From the NCBI GenBank assembly GCA_022842325.1, contig JALHPU010000035.1, positions 1 through 39,876 on the forward strand: 39,876 nucleotides of DNA, given 5' to 3'. The notes under the pieces were generated by a model, which did no database searches, was not told the DNA's origin, and saw nothing but the letters and a program-made list of their open reading frames with translations. Both the position numbers and the translations under genes were made by a program. Shown one piece after another: positions 25,701 to 32,157 of the stretch. This DNA is from Sulfuritalea sp. GTDB taxonomy: Bacteria; Pseudomonadota; Gammaproteobacteria; Burkholderiales; Rhodocyclaceae. Each line of letters begins with the position of its first letter. Position 1 is the stretch's first letter.

Positions 25701-27902
25701 ACGGCGATCAAGGTCGGCATAAGTGACGGTGAGCAGACCGCACTGCTCAAGATTGGGCAGAACAATCCGCCAGCTTCTGCGCAAATCGGCGATAGCTCGA
25801 TACAGCAGGTAGTCCTGAAAGCAGCGTTCGTAGTCATCACGGACCGATGCGAACTGGGGCTCTTCGTTACGGTTGCCGAATTCCGTGAATGGCACGGCAA
25901 GCGCCTTGAAAATAGCTTCGCCAAGCGTGGCATAGGTCAGGGTCTGGTTAGGTGCCAGTTCGAGCGCTTTGCGGATTCCGGCGCGCAGGCGAACCACCTG
26001 GACAAAGTCATTGAAGTGTCCGGCCTGCAAAGCGGCATCCTGCCGGTTGTCGGTGAAGCTGAGGAGCTTCTGGTCTTCCTGCCGGTAGCCCGCATCATTG
26101 AGCCGATTGAGCATGGAGAAGGCAGTGATGGTCGTGGAGGTACTGCGGCCTTCGCTGCCCAGCTTCGTCAGCTTGGTTCCCTCATTGGTCTTGGTGTCAT
26201 AAAAAATGCCTGCCGTTGGATCGAACAACAGCGGAGCTTTCATGAACCAACCCCACCATTTCAGCGGCTTTGATTCCGAGCACTCACCTAATTCGTTGAA
26301 GTACAGCTTGATCGGAAATGATGCCTTTTTCTTCGAGTCGGGCACGGGACCGGTTTTGGTCTGCCGCACCCATGCCTCCGGTAGCAGCTCGCTGTCTTCC
26401 AGCGGATCCCAGATATCTTTCCCGACGATCAGATAGCCATCCGTCGCCTGTGAATCCTCATCCGAGCTCTCCCTGAATTCACGTGGCTCAAGGCGATTCT
26501 CTATCCTGGAAACAGAAATGAACGCGTGGCCACTGGCCCGACTGAACACATTCGGAAAGATCGGCTTCTTGTCTGCCGAGTCGGCTTTGAAAATTCCAGG
26601 CTCAAGCGTGATGAAACGCTTTCCATCCTGATCGAGTGTTGTATAGACAGACCCGGTTTGCGAGATGAATTGATGAAGCTTGAATGGCAGTTGCGTATAG
26701 CGTTGTCCTGCCTCCTGCATTCGTTGATTGACGGCACTGATCCACTGCAAGAGATGCTGCAGAAAGACCAGGCAATCGCCGACTGTCCTCCCCGAGGCGA
26801 CGGCAAGTGACTCAACGATGGCCGACAGGCGCTGTGGCTTTCCCCGAACCAGTCGCCCTTCTCGCTCTTCGAGTGCTACGGCGTTTTCAAGCCATACCGC
26901 AACTGGATGCAATTTCAGACTGTCGGCATCGGCGGTCTGATTTACGCCTGCATCAATCGCTTGTGCCAACGCGTCTGACGATGGCAATAATCCCTTGTAG
27001 TCGAGTGAGCGGGCGAGTGTCTCGTTGATGACTTGGTCAGGCGAGAAGGGTTTGCCGAATAGCTTGGTCGCAACTTTGGCGACCTCGGCGCGTTGCTCCG
27101 CAAGCGAACCCACCGAAACCATGGTCGCCGATGTGCCAATGCAGACTACCGGCTTAATGCAGCGGGCGCGGATCCGCCGGATCAGCATGGCAACATCAGC
27201 CCCCTGCCGGCCGCGATAGGTATGCAGCTCGTCGAAGACCAGAAAACTCAGGTTCTCGTAGATCCCGTCGCGGATCGATCGCTCACGAAGGCGTGTCAGC
27301 AATAGCTCCAACATCATGTAGTTGGTGAGCAATATCTGCGGCGGGTTCTCGCGCATTTCGGCGCGCTTGCCCTCCTTCTCCTGCCCTGTGTATTGGCCAA
27401 AACTGATTGGGAAAGTCTTCCCGGTAGTTTCTTCGTAGTTGTCCTTGTAGCGAGTAAATTCCTCAAACTGCGAGTTGATCAGAGCGTTCATCGGATAGAC
27501 GACGATCGCAGTGACACCCTTGGCATGTGGGTTGGACAGCAGATAATGAAAGATCGATCCAATGTAGGTCAATGACTTCCCGGAGCCCGTTCCGGAAGTA
27601 ACGATGAAGTCCTTGCCGGACGTGCCGAGTCTGATGGCCTCGACCTGATGCTTGTAGAGTGAGTAACCTTTGAAGATGTCACGAATATCGGAGTGAATGT
27701 CTCCGGCCTGCGCCAGCTTCTCCAAGCTGCCGTACATCTCGAATGATGGATTGAACTGGAGCAGCGGCTCCGGCCAGAGCTTCCCCTGATTGAGCGCTTC
27801 CTCGACGGTAAGTCGAATCGCGGGATCGTCGATCTTCAGGAAACTTCGGATGTAGGTCGCGTAGTCCGAAACGATGTCAGCATGGGTTTGAAAGACGTTC
27901 AT
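22776..27902 (-). CDS. giant DEAD/DEAH helicase with DUF1998-like C-terminus
   Basis: A 1708-residue protein, first gene of the DISARM-like operon. Motifs: Walker A TSGTGSGKS (102-110), DELH box (224-227) followed by TYRGRQGADVAML, motif III GTSATM, motif V PTMELGIDIRNLSVVHM, and motif VI QRSGRAGR near 1003. The large C-terminal half includes a DUF1998/MZB-like part (EAPNILLYEAAEGSLGIL). This layout equals DrmA plus DrmB functions in one chain, or an MrfA/DruE-type helicase. The last ~80 residues (QPDFYYEPRIWVFCDGTPHD, then AKRQAIMARGDEVWIYYY) resemble a small VSR/DUF559-like nuclease fold. It likely unwinds or translocates along invading DNA. No strong ribosome site is visible before the ATG at 27902. 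Confidence 0.9.
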   Translation of the reverse strand: MNVFQTHADIVSDYATYIRSFLKIDDPAIRLTVEEALNQGKLWPEPLLQFNPSFEMYGSLEKLAQAGDIHSDIRDIFKGYSLYKHQVEAIRLGTSGKDFIVTSGTGSGKSLTYIGSIFHYLLSNPHAKGVTAIVVYPMNALINSQFEEFTRYKDNYEETTGKTFPISFGQYTGQEKEGKRAEMRENPPQILLTNYMMLELLLTRLRERSIRDGIYENLSFLVFDELHTYRGRQGADVAMLIRRIRARCIKPVVCIGTSATMVSVGSLAEQRAEVAKVATKLFGKPFSPDQVINETLARSLDYKGLLPSSDALAQAIDAGVNQTADADSLKLHPVAVWLENAVALEEREGRLVRGKPQRLSAIVESLAVASGRTVGDCLVFLQHLLQWISAVNQRMQEAGQRYTQLPFKLHQFISQTGSVYTTLDQDGKRFITLEPGIFKADSADKKPIFPNVFSRASGHAFISVSRIENRLEPREFRESSDEDSQATDGYLIVGKDIWDPLEDSELLPEAWVRQTKTGPVPDSKKKASFPIKLYFNELGECSESKPLKWWGWFMKAPLLFDPTAGIFYDTKTNEGTKLTKLGSEGRSTSTTITAFSMLNRLNDAGYRQEDQKLLSFTDNRQDAALQAGHFNDFVQVVRLRAGIRKALELAPNQTLTYATLGEAIFKALAVPFTEFGNRNEEPQFASVRDDYERCFQDYLLYRAIADLRRSWRIVLPNLEQCGLLTVTYADLDRRAADAAWNSFPLIGDLKLDERKEFISTILDFFRLEYAIHSENYLTLSKIKEYEKHFRELLRAPWTLDRNEELREPFFIRYDPLHKSARFSSKSMGPASALGKFIKLYVRQNDIDIDLKGPNYRVFIERLMTMLEQADFLKSQIARNAKNEEVPVYRLRLEKIVWKVGDGETVKADVIKQRSYKNQAPRPNLFFRSLYSRDFSKVKRLRGDDHTGQLSTDIRIEREDLFREGKISALFCSPTMELGIDIRNLSVVHMRNAPPNPSNYAQRSGRAGRSGQAALVFTYCSTYSPHDRHYFKEQAALVAGAVMAPRLDLCNRELLASHLNALVASQIGMPGLDDIGAGKPSIMRLVIDDNDKMPLSKEVRSGLDMSPATFGDIKATFKRAIRDFEGELETNGATWYSDQWIDQNLSKVADNLDHALDRWRRLYRSARTILSRATQKIESGTLSLGSDEYRKHKRNQDQATRQLDLLRNDLAGRSSELSEFYPYRYLASEGFLPGYNFTRLPLRVFLPTGDSSGEFVSRPRSIALREFGPMNIIYHNGRKYRVCQLVIQDAESALTEAKISSKTGYFMAGDAAKDSTCPFSGIDLSDNAFKEHLHDLMEMAESRAEEIDRISCEEEERVSRGYEIRTYFSVDGGQVDRIRKAVATTTENALLNLRYVPAARLIHVNTQWRKQKTEGFPIGLISGDWRGSMPDTSAEANANLKEEFRLVKLWTSNLADALYIEPIQPLGLKPDGVITLQHALKRAIERVFQVEPNEIGVVAIGDSEAPNILLYEAAEGSLGILSQFVEDVNVFHNVINQAIALCRFDDAEYKGPASYDDLLSYYNQRDHRIIDRHLIKDALEKLRICSIEIQTNTSFGSYEEQYQALLRNLDPNSSTERKFINHLYEYGLRLPDAAQKRVDGLYVQPDFYYEPRIWVFCDGTPHDEPAVKESDHAKRQAIMARGDEVWIYYYKDDLAAIVAARPDIFRKVR

Positions 27903-28066
27903 CGGCTATCTCTATCTGGGCGATTCCGGATGCATGTTACCGCGAATGTTTCGTGTCATGAGCTCCAGTATTGATGGTGATAACGTATGCGACCAGGTCA
28001 AGACGTGGACAAGCGACTACCATCGCCGACGGCTAAGCTGTCCACCGCAGCTCTTGGCACCGAAAA

Positions 28067-28084
28067 CTGTTAGCACTGCTGACA
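28067..28084. repeat. 18-bp near-palindromic repeat, copy 1
   Basis: CTGTTAGCACTGCTGACA. The inner 17 bp fit TGTnAGCAnTGCTnACA, a two-fold symmetric pattern typical of a dimeric repressor site. An identical copy lies at 30076-30093. This copy is 165 bp upstream of the giant helicase start, so it could regulate the DISARM-like operon, or mark one edge of an inserted segment. Confidence 0.7.
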
Positions 28085-28580
28085 TTCCCTGCCCCAAAGT
28101 TCGACCCATCCAGGCCGAACGACCGGCGAGGATCTGGCGCGGACCCTCCCTTGGTTTCTGGGGAACTTGTGCAATCGTGCGATGGTCTCAACCGCGAGTC
28201 TGGCGATTCACGCAGTGCGCACGAATATCTCTTTGCCATCGTGCAGCGAATTGCCGGACCCCGAATAGTTTTCCACGCTGGCTGTGTCAGCCCGATTGAT
28301 GCTCGTCAACGCATCGCCCTATGCTCGCAAGATCGAGCGCAAGAGCCGGACTGATCTCCTCGACACCGGCAGCCGCAAGGCTCGGAGATACCTGTAAGTC
28401 TGTAGTCAATCGTTTGGACAGCATCCTGGCAACGAGCGCCAGCCATCGTTCCGCCGCAATCCAGGGCAAACGCGGCGCGGTCGCGATCGGGCTTCGCCTA
28501 CATTCGTGCGGGGTACAGCCCCGCTCCACTGCCCCAAGCAGCAACAACTGTGTGAGGCCAAAGACGTCTGCGCCAGGCGT

Positions 28581-28603
28581 GCCTCGTGTGACATACACGA
28601 GGC
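28581..28603. repeat. perfect 9-bp inverted repeat
   Basis: Arms GCCTCGTGT and ACACGAGGC flank a 5-nt loop (GACAT). No T-run follows on either strand, so it does not look like a terminator; it may be a protein-binding site or part of a structured RNA or transfer origin. Confidence 0.75.
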
Positions 28604-28693
28604 ATCTTCACGCCGAACAATCGCAATGGCGCCAGCCAGTGCGATCCCTGCTGCAACGCTGCCCGCGCAAAGCGGCGGCAGTTCTGCGCCAAT

Positions 28694-28735
28694 CGCGTCG
28701 TCACTACCGCAGCGCCAGCCGGTAGTGACGACGCG
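28694..28735. repeat. perfect 15-bp inverted repeat with 12-nt loop
   Basis: Arms CGCGTCGTCACTACC (28694-28708) and GGTAGTGACGACGCG (28721-28735) are fully complementary. The loop holds GCGCCAGCC, which also pairs with GGCTGGCGC at 28768-28776 and recurs near 28628. The alternative pairings and the lack of a T-run argue against a plain terminator and for a nicking or recombination site, or a regulatory RNA. Confidence 0.75.
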
Positions 28736-28821
28736 CACGATGCCCCAGCCGACAATGACTGATCGGTGGCTGGCGCAAGTGACGACCCCAAGTGATGGGC
28801 TCCCTGACCCATCGTCATGCT

Positions 28822-28919
28822 GGACCGCGCAATACGGTCCTTCTACTTGCCCGCTCCCAGCGGGCTCAGTCCGAAGCCGCGCCGCAGAGGCGCACCTCCG
28901 AGCCCTGGGTCAAGGGCTC
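28822..28919. repeat. cluster of three further short hairpins
   Basis: Three perfect stems follow each other: GGACCG/CGGTCC (28822-28827 and 28835-28840), GCCCGC/GCGGGC (28849-28854 and 28860-28865), and GAGCCCT/AGGGCTC (28900-28906 and 28913-28919). Loops are 5-7 nt. Together with the two larger stems upstream they form a structured block of about 340 bp. Confidence 0.65.
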
Positions 28920-29165
28920 ATCTCGATGGATCGGCTTCCAACAGGAAGCACCATCGATGCCAATGCCGCGTGCCGCGGTGGCAAGCAGCAAAGCAAACGG
29001 CATGAAACGGGAGTGGTGTCCCGGGTCCCTCGTACCTCCCGCCACGCTTAGGCGTTCGGGACGGACAGAAACACTTACCGGACAGGCTTCACACACCAGC
29101 AGCAGAGCAAAGGGCAGGAACAAAGGGGCAACAAATGGATAAAAGGGATTGAACCTGGCGAGGAA

Positions 29166-30035
29166 ATGATGCGGGACCTGAACTACGAATTGAAACAGCT
29201 CTGTAATCGGAATCGCGACGGCAGCTATGCCACACAGCACGACCGCGAGCGCGTGCTCGACCAGATCGCCGACCAGCTCCAGGAACTGGGCTTTCGACAT
29301 ATGGTTGTCGTCGGCCTGAAACCGAAGCATGTCGATGGATTGGTCGAGCGCTGGAAAGCGGAGGGTCTGGCCGTCGGCACGATCAAGAATCGGATGGCGG
29401 AGCTTCGCTGGTGGGCCGAGAAGATCGGCAAGCAAAACGTCGTCGCCAAGGATAACGATCACTATGGCATCGGTCATCGACAGTACGTCACCAATGTCAG
29501 TAAGGCCCGCGAGCTAACGGCCGGCGACCTGGCGAAGATCACCGACCCGTACACGCGGATGTCGCTGCAGCTACAGGCGGCATTTGGATTGCGGCGCGGG
29601 GAGTCGATCAAGATTCGGCCCGAGTGGGCGGATCGCGGCGACAGGCTCGTTCTGAAGGACACCTGGACCAAGGGCGGCCGCGAGCGGGAAATCCCGATCC
29701 GCAATGAAGAGCAGCGCCGGGTGCTCGACGAGGCAAAGCGCTTCGCCGGCAGGGGCAGCCTCATTCCGGCCGACAAGCGATACGTGGAGCAGCTCCGACG
29801 CTTCGAGTACCAGTGCGCCAAGGCTGGCAGCCACCGGGTGCACGGCCACCGCCATCAGTACGCGCAAACGCGCTACCGGGAACTCACCGGCTGGGCTGCG
29901 CCAGCCGCCGGCGGCCCACGCTCCAAGGAATTGACTGCAGCCCAAAAGGTGATTGACCAAGAGGCACGGCTAACGATCAGCCGGGAACTGGGGCATGAGC
30001 GCGAGCAGATTACTGCGATTTACGTAGGCAGATGA
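29166..30035 (+). CDS. tyrosine recombinase (integrase-domain protein)
   Basis: A 289-residue protein with an N-terminal SAM-like core-binding region (residues 1-110) and a catalytic domain with the full tyrosine recombinase set: Arg143 in FGLRRGES, Lys169 in WTKGGRERE, HxxR at 226-229 (HGHR), GH at 276-277 in RELGHEREQ, and Tyr286 in TAIYVG. It should be able to cut and rejoin DNA. It resembles the short 'integrase domain-containing' proteins carried inside ICEs, distinct from the element's main integrase. No excisionase or relaxase is adjacent. It sits between two copies of an 18-bp repeat and just after the hairpin block, its most likely recognition sites. Two Met codons begin the frame. 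Confidence 0.9.
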   Translation: MMRDLNYELKQLCNRNRDGSYATQHDRERVLDQIADQLQELGFRHMVVVGLKPKHVDGLVERWKAEGLAVGTIKNRMAELRWWAEKIGKQNVVAKDNDHYGIGHRQYVTNVSKARELTAGDLAKITDPYTRMSLQLQAAFGLRRGESIKIRPEWADRGDRLVLKDTWTKGGREREIPIRNEEQRRVLDEAKRFAGRGSLIPADKRYVEQLRRFEYQCAKAGSHRVHGHRHQYAQTRYRELTGWAAPAAGGPRSKELTAAQKVIDQEARLTISRELGHEREQITAIYVGR

Positions 30036-30075
30036 TCTGCCTGGTCGAAGGCGATGTTCTTGCGAAGTCAGATGG

Positions 30076-30093
30076 CTGTTAGCACTGCTGACA
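30076..30093. repeat. 18-bp near-palindromic repeat, copy 2
   Basis: Identical to 28067-28084 over 18 bp, in the same orientation 2,009 bp away. Flanking bases on both sides differ, so this is a discrete site rather than the edge of a longer duplication. It lies 41 bp after the recombinase stop and upstream of the QueC-like operon. Confidence 0.7.
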
Positions 30094-30251
30094 CCGCGCA
30101 CGGCGGCATTTGTTCGGACCAACTGCCACGCCAGCCCCGACTGACCCAACCGTCCCTGTAGAACTATCGGTCGCGTTTGCGCACTACGGTCACCGTACCC
30201 TTTTCGCCAATAATTGGTAGCCAGGGTTCGGTCTGAACTGGAGGTAGAATG

Positions 30252-30615
30252 GATCGTTATAACCGAATGGCCCTCGGCCTTTCCGGCCGTTCGTTACTCG
30301 ATGATGCCCCGTCAGCTCGAAGAATTCGAGTAGCCGCTACGGAGAGCACAAACGGGTCGATCATGATCGTGACAGACGATCGTAGTCCAGACTGGCGGCT
30401 CACAAGCAGCCGTAGGTCGATCAATTGCACATTGCTAGGGACGAAGCCTAGATGCATAATCGCTCCGAAGGTCTACGATTCCTGCCTCATCAGGCTTCGC
30501 TGTTGTCGGCTTTGGTGGTCGGGCGCTGTGGATGTATTCTCTCTCGTGGATGTGCCTGAAGGCGCATCAAGTCTTCACTCTTCAGATGGGTTTAGGAGAT
30601 CAATATGTCAGGATC
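30252..30615. promoter_or_regulatory. GATC cluster with two palindromes
   Basis: Seven GATC sites start at 30252, 30359, 30365, 30378, 30419, 30598 and 30612; four fall within 64 bp. About one or two would be expected in this length. The perfect 12-bp palindrome CGATCATGATCG (30358-30369) and ACGATCGT (30376-30383) are in the same block. The site at 30598 touches the ribosome site of the first operon gene. A D12-class adenine methyltransferase is encoded nearby, so methylation-dependent control is possible. Confidence 0.45.
30512..30540 (+). promoter_or_regulatory. candidate sigma-70 promoter of the QueC-like operon
   Basis: TTGGTG (-35, 30512-30517) and TATTCT (-10, 30535-30540) are separated by exactly 17 bp, each matching the consensus at four of six positions. 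The first gene starts about 65 bp downstream. It is the best-spaced pair I see in the leader. Confidence 0.4.
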
Positions 30616-30931
30616 AGGTGGTGGTGGCGGGGGCGGCGGTGCCCCGATGGGAACTTGCGAGACGCTGGTCATCGACACGCAGTTGAGCTCTCCTAAGCCA
30701 AGCGTTATTGCCCTGATTAATGTTGGCGACCTCCTAGAGGTCACGACCGAGACGAACGGAGACACCACGACCGTGGTCGTCAAGCACGACGGCGCCATCG
30801 CAGGCGGCCTGGCGTCGCCGCTACTGCAGCGACTGCGCCAGTGCATCGAGGACGGTACACAATACAGTGCCAAGGTTACCGCGAAGAAAGATGGGATGGT
30901 CCGCGTTCGCGTGTCAGCGATCAGGCTGTGA
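30605..30931 (+). CDS. small Gly-rich protein heading the QueC-like operon
   Basis: A 108-residue protein with a clear ribosome site (AGGAG, 30594-30598, 6 bp from the ATG). The N-terminus is MSGSGGGGGGGGAPMG, a flexible glycine tract. The rest looks like a small beta-rich fold (VGDLLEVTTET, TTVVVKHDGAIAGGL, CIEDGTQYSAKVTAKKDGMVRVRVSAI). Its stop overlaps the next gene's GTG (GTGA), so it is made together with the enzymes. I do not recognise the family. Two readings are possible: a carrier or substrate protein that the downstream enzymes modify, or a small nucleic-acid-binding subunit. Both are inference from context. Confidence 0.75.
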   Translation: MSGSGGGGGGGGAPMGTCETLVIDTQLSSPKPSVIALINVGDLLEVTTETNGDTTTVVVKHDGAIAGGLASPLLQRLRQCIEDGTQYSAKVTAKKDGMVRVRVSAIRL

Positions 30932-32157
30932 CCAACGAATCTATGATTCATGTCGTAGGAGGTGCCTACGAGGAGCAATGCGCGCGCCCCCAGTGGCACG
31001 AGGTGTTTGGCTCCGCCGGCCGCGCGGCATCTGCGATCGCCGCGGTCGCTGGCCCGAATCTGGTCGAATTGCATTGCTACGTGGACAACCAGACTCAAGA
31101 AGTCGTCGCTGCGCGGTGCACCCTCGAGGGTTCGCGTCTGTCCTCCACCCTAGTCGAGCGCACCTGTAGCTTCCGCTACCACCACGGCTTGGACACCCCC
31201 CGCATCGAGGCTCCGCGAACCAGTTACGCGCCCATCCACGTGCGAGCAAGCCAGATCGTGCGCTTTGGCATGCTGGAAGGGGAAGCCATCGTCCACGGGG
31301 AGCGGGTGGTCTACGACCCGCAGAATGCCATGGCTCCCGATATCTTCCAGACAAATGGATCGACCGCGCGCGAACTGGCTGTCGTACTGAATCACCGCGA
31401 GGCCGCCGCGATAACCCAACTCGGCAATGCCGCACCCGAGGAACAGGCAAAGGCCGTGCTCGCGCAGAACTCGGCACAGGTGGTGGTTATGAAGCGTGGT
31501 CCCTTGGGCGCGCTCGTCTGCGACGGCGGTACCTTCACGACGATTCCGGCATACGTCTCCGACAACGTCTGGAAGCTCGGCTCGGGCGACATTTTTGCTG
31601 GTCATTTCGCCTATCGTTGGTTGCACGAGGGCAAGTCTGCGGTGGACAGCGCGATCCTAGCCTCCCAAGCCACGGCACTGTACTGCGAAACCAGCGGCTT
31701 CCCAATGGCTAGTTCCTTCGAATCCTTCGACAAGCCGGCCATCACAACGTCTCCGCGCTATCGCGCCGGCCACCGCCCTACAGTGTACCTAGCCGGCCCA
31801 TTCTTTACGCTCGCGCAATTATGGCTGATCGAGCAAGCGCGCGCGAATCTGCAAAGCTTCGGCCTCAACGTCTTCTCGCCGTACCACGATGTGGGTTACG
31901 GGAGCGCCGACGACGTGGTGGAGTTGGACCTCGATGGGATCCATCACAGCGACATCGTCTTCGCGGTGGGCGACGGGCTCGACTCGGGAACCATCTACGA
32001 GATCGGCTACGCAAGAGCCCGCGACATACCAGTCATCATGTACTGCGAAAATGAATCCTCGGAGGATCAGAAAATGATGCAGGGCTCGGGGTGCATCCTC
32101 TGCACCGACTACGTCAGCGCCATCTACAAGACTCTGTGGACTGCCATCGCGCGATGA
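30928..32157 (+). CDS. PfkB-family kinase fused to nucleoside 2-deoxyribosyltransferase
   Basis: A 409-residue bifunctional protein. The GTG at 30928 overlaps the previous stop (GTGA); ATG at 30943 is the alternative. Residues 1-265 fit the ribokinase/PfkB fold: GSAGRAASAIAAVAG, NGSTARELAVVLNHREA, VVVMKRGPLGALV, and the catalytic loop KLGSGDIFAGHFAYRWLHEG with the base Asp221. Residues 284-405 are a nucleoside 2-deoxyribosyltransferase: TVYLAGPFF, LDGIHHSDIVFAV, and SGTIYEIGYARA with the catalytic Glu358. Together they could exchange a base on deoxyribose and phosphorylate the product, or salvage an unusual nucleoside. The fusion strongly implies a shared substrate. It overlaps the QueC-like gene by 4 bp. 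Confidence 0.87.
   Translation: MTNESMIHVVGGAYEEQCARPQWHEVFGSAGRAASAIAAVAGPNLVELHCYVDNQTQEVVAARCTLEGSRLSSTLVERTCSFRYHHGLDTPRIEAPRTSYAPIHVRASQIVRFGMLEGEAIVHGERVVYDPQNAMAPDIFQTNGSTARELAVVLNHREAAAITQLGNAAPEEQAKAVLAQNSAQVVVMKRGPLGALVCDGGTFTTIPAYVSDNVWKLGSGDIFAGHFAYRWLHEGKSAVDSAILASQATALYCETSGFPMASSFESFDKPAITTSPRYRAGHRPTVYLAGPFFTLAQLWLIEQARANLQSFGLNVFSPYHDVGYGSADDVVELDLDGIHHSDIVFAVGDGLDSGTIYEIGYARARDIPVIMYCENESSEDQKMMQGSGCILCTDYVSAIYKTLWTAIAR

Larger units (their letters stand above)
27903..29165. other. long non-coding stretch with many inverted repeats
   Basis: About 1.26 kb between the giant helicase and the recombinase genes. Frames of 60-180 codons exist on both strands, but none reads like a protein: biased towards Arg, Ser and Pro, with no motif and no good ribosome site. 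It must hold the minus-strand promoter of the 16-kb operon, though I could not define one with confidence. It also holds one copy of an 18-bp near-palindrome (28067-28084), a GTGGACA/TGTCCAC pair (28005-28045), and a dense series of perfect hairpins from 28581 to 28919. Candidates for its role are a transfer origin, a recombination site or a structured RNA. Confidence 0.6.
30036..30604. other. non-coding leader region before the QueC-like operon
   Basis: About 570 bp. A plus-strand frame from 30249 has a strong ribosome site (GGAGGT) and runs 145 codons into the next gene, but its sequence (many Arg, Ser, Cys) shows no protein-like pattern, so I do not call it. The stretch holds repeat copy 2 (30076-30093), two perfect palindromes (30358-30369, 30376-30383), a cluster of GATC sites and a candidate promoter (30512-30540). 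Confidence 0.55.

Noticed and set aside
13919..27902. BREX system
   Set aside because: The methyltransferase resembles PglX, but PglZ, BrxC and BrxL are absent and the helicases fit DISARM-like loci better.
28067..28084. LexA box
   Set aside because: The repeat begins CTGT and ends in ACA, but the half-site spacing does not match CTG-N10-CAG.
28321..29051. Several frames in the hairpin-rich region
   Set aside because: Composition and lack of ribosome sites or motifs suggest non-coding DNA.
30249..30686. 145-codon frame with a strong ribosome site before the QueC-like operon
   Set aside because: Good GGAGGT site, but the sequence is Arg/Ser/Cys-rich without protein-like pattern and runs into the Gly-rich gene in another frame. 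It may be a leader peptide at most.
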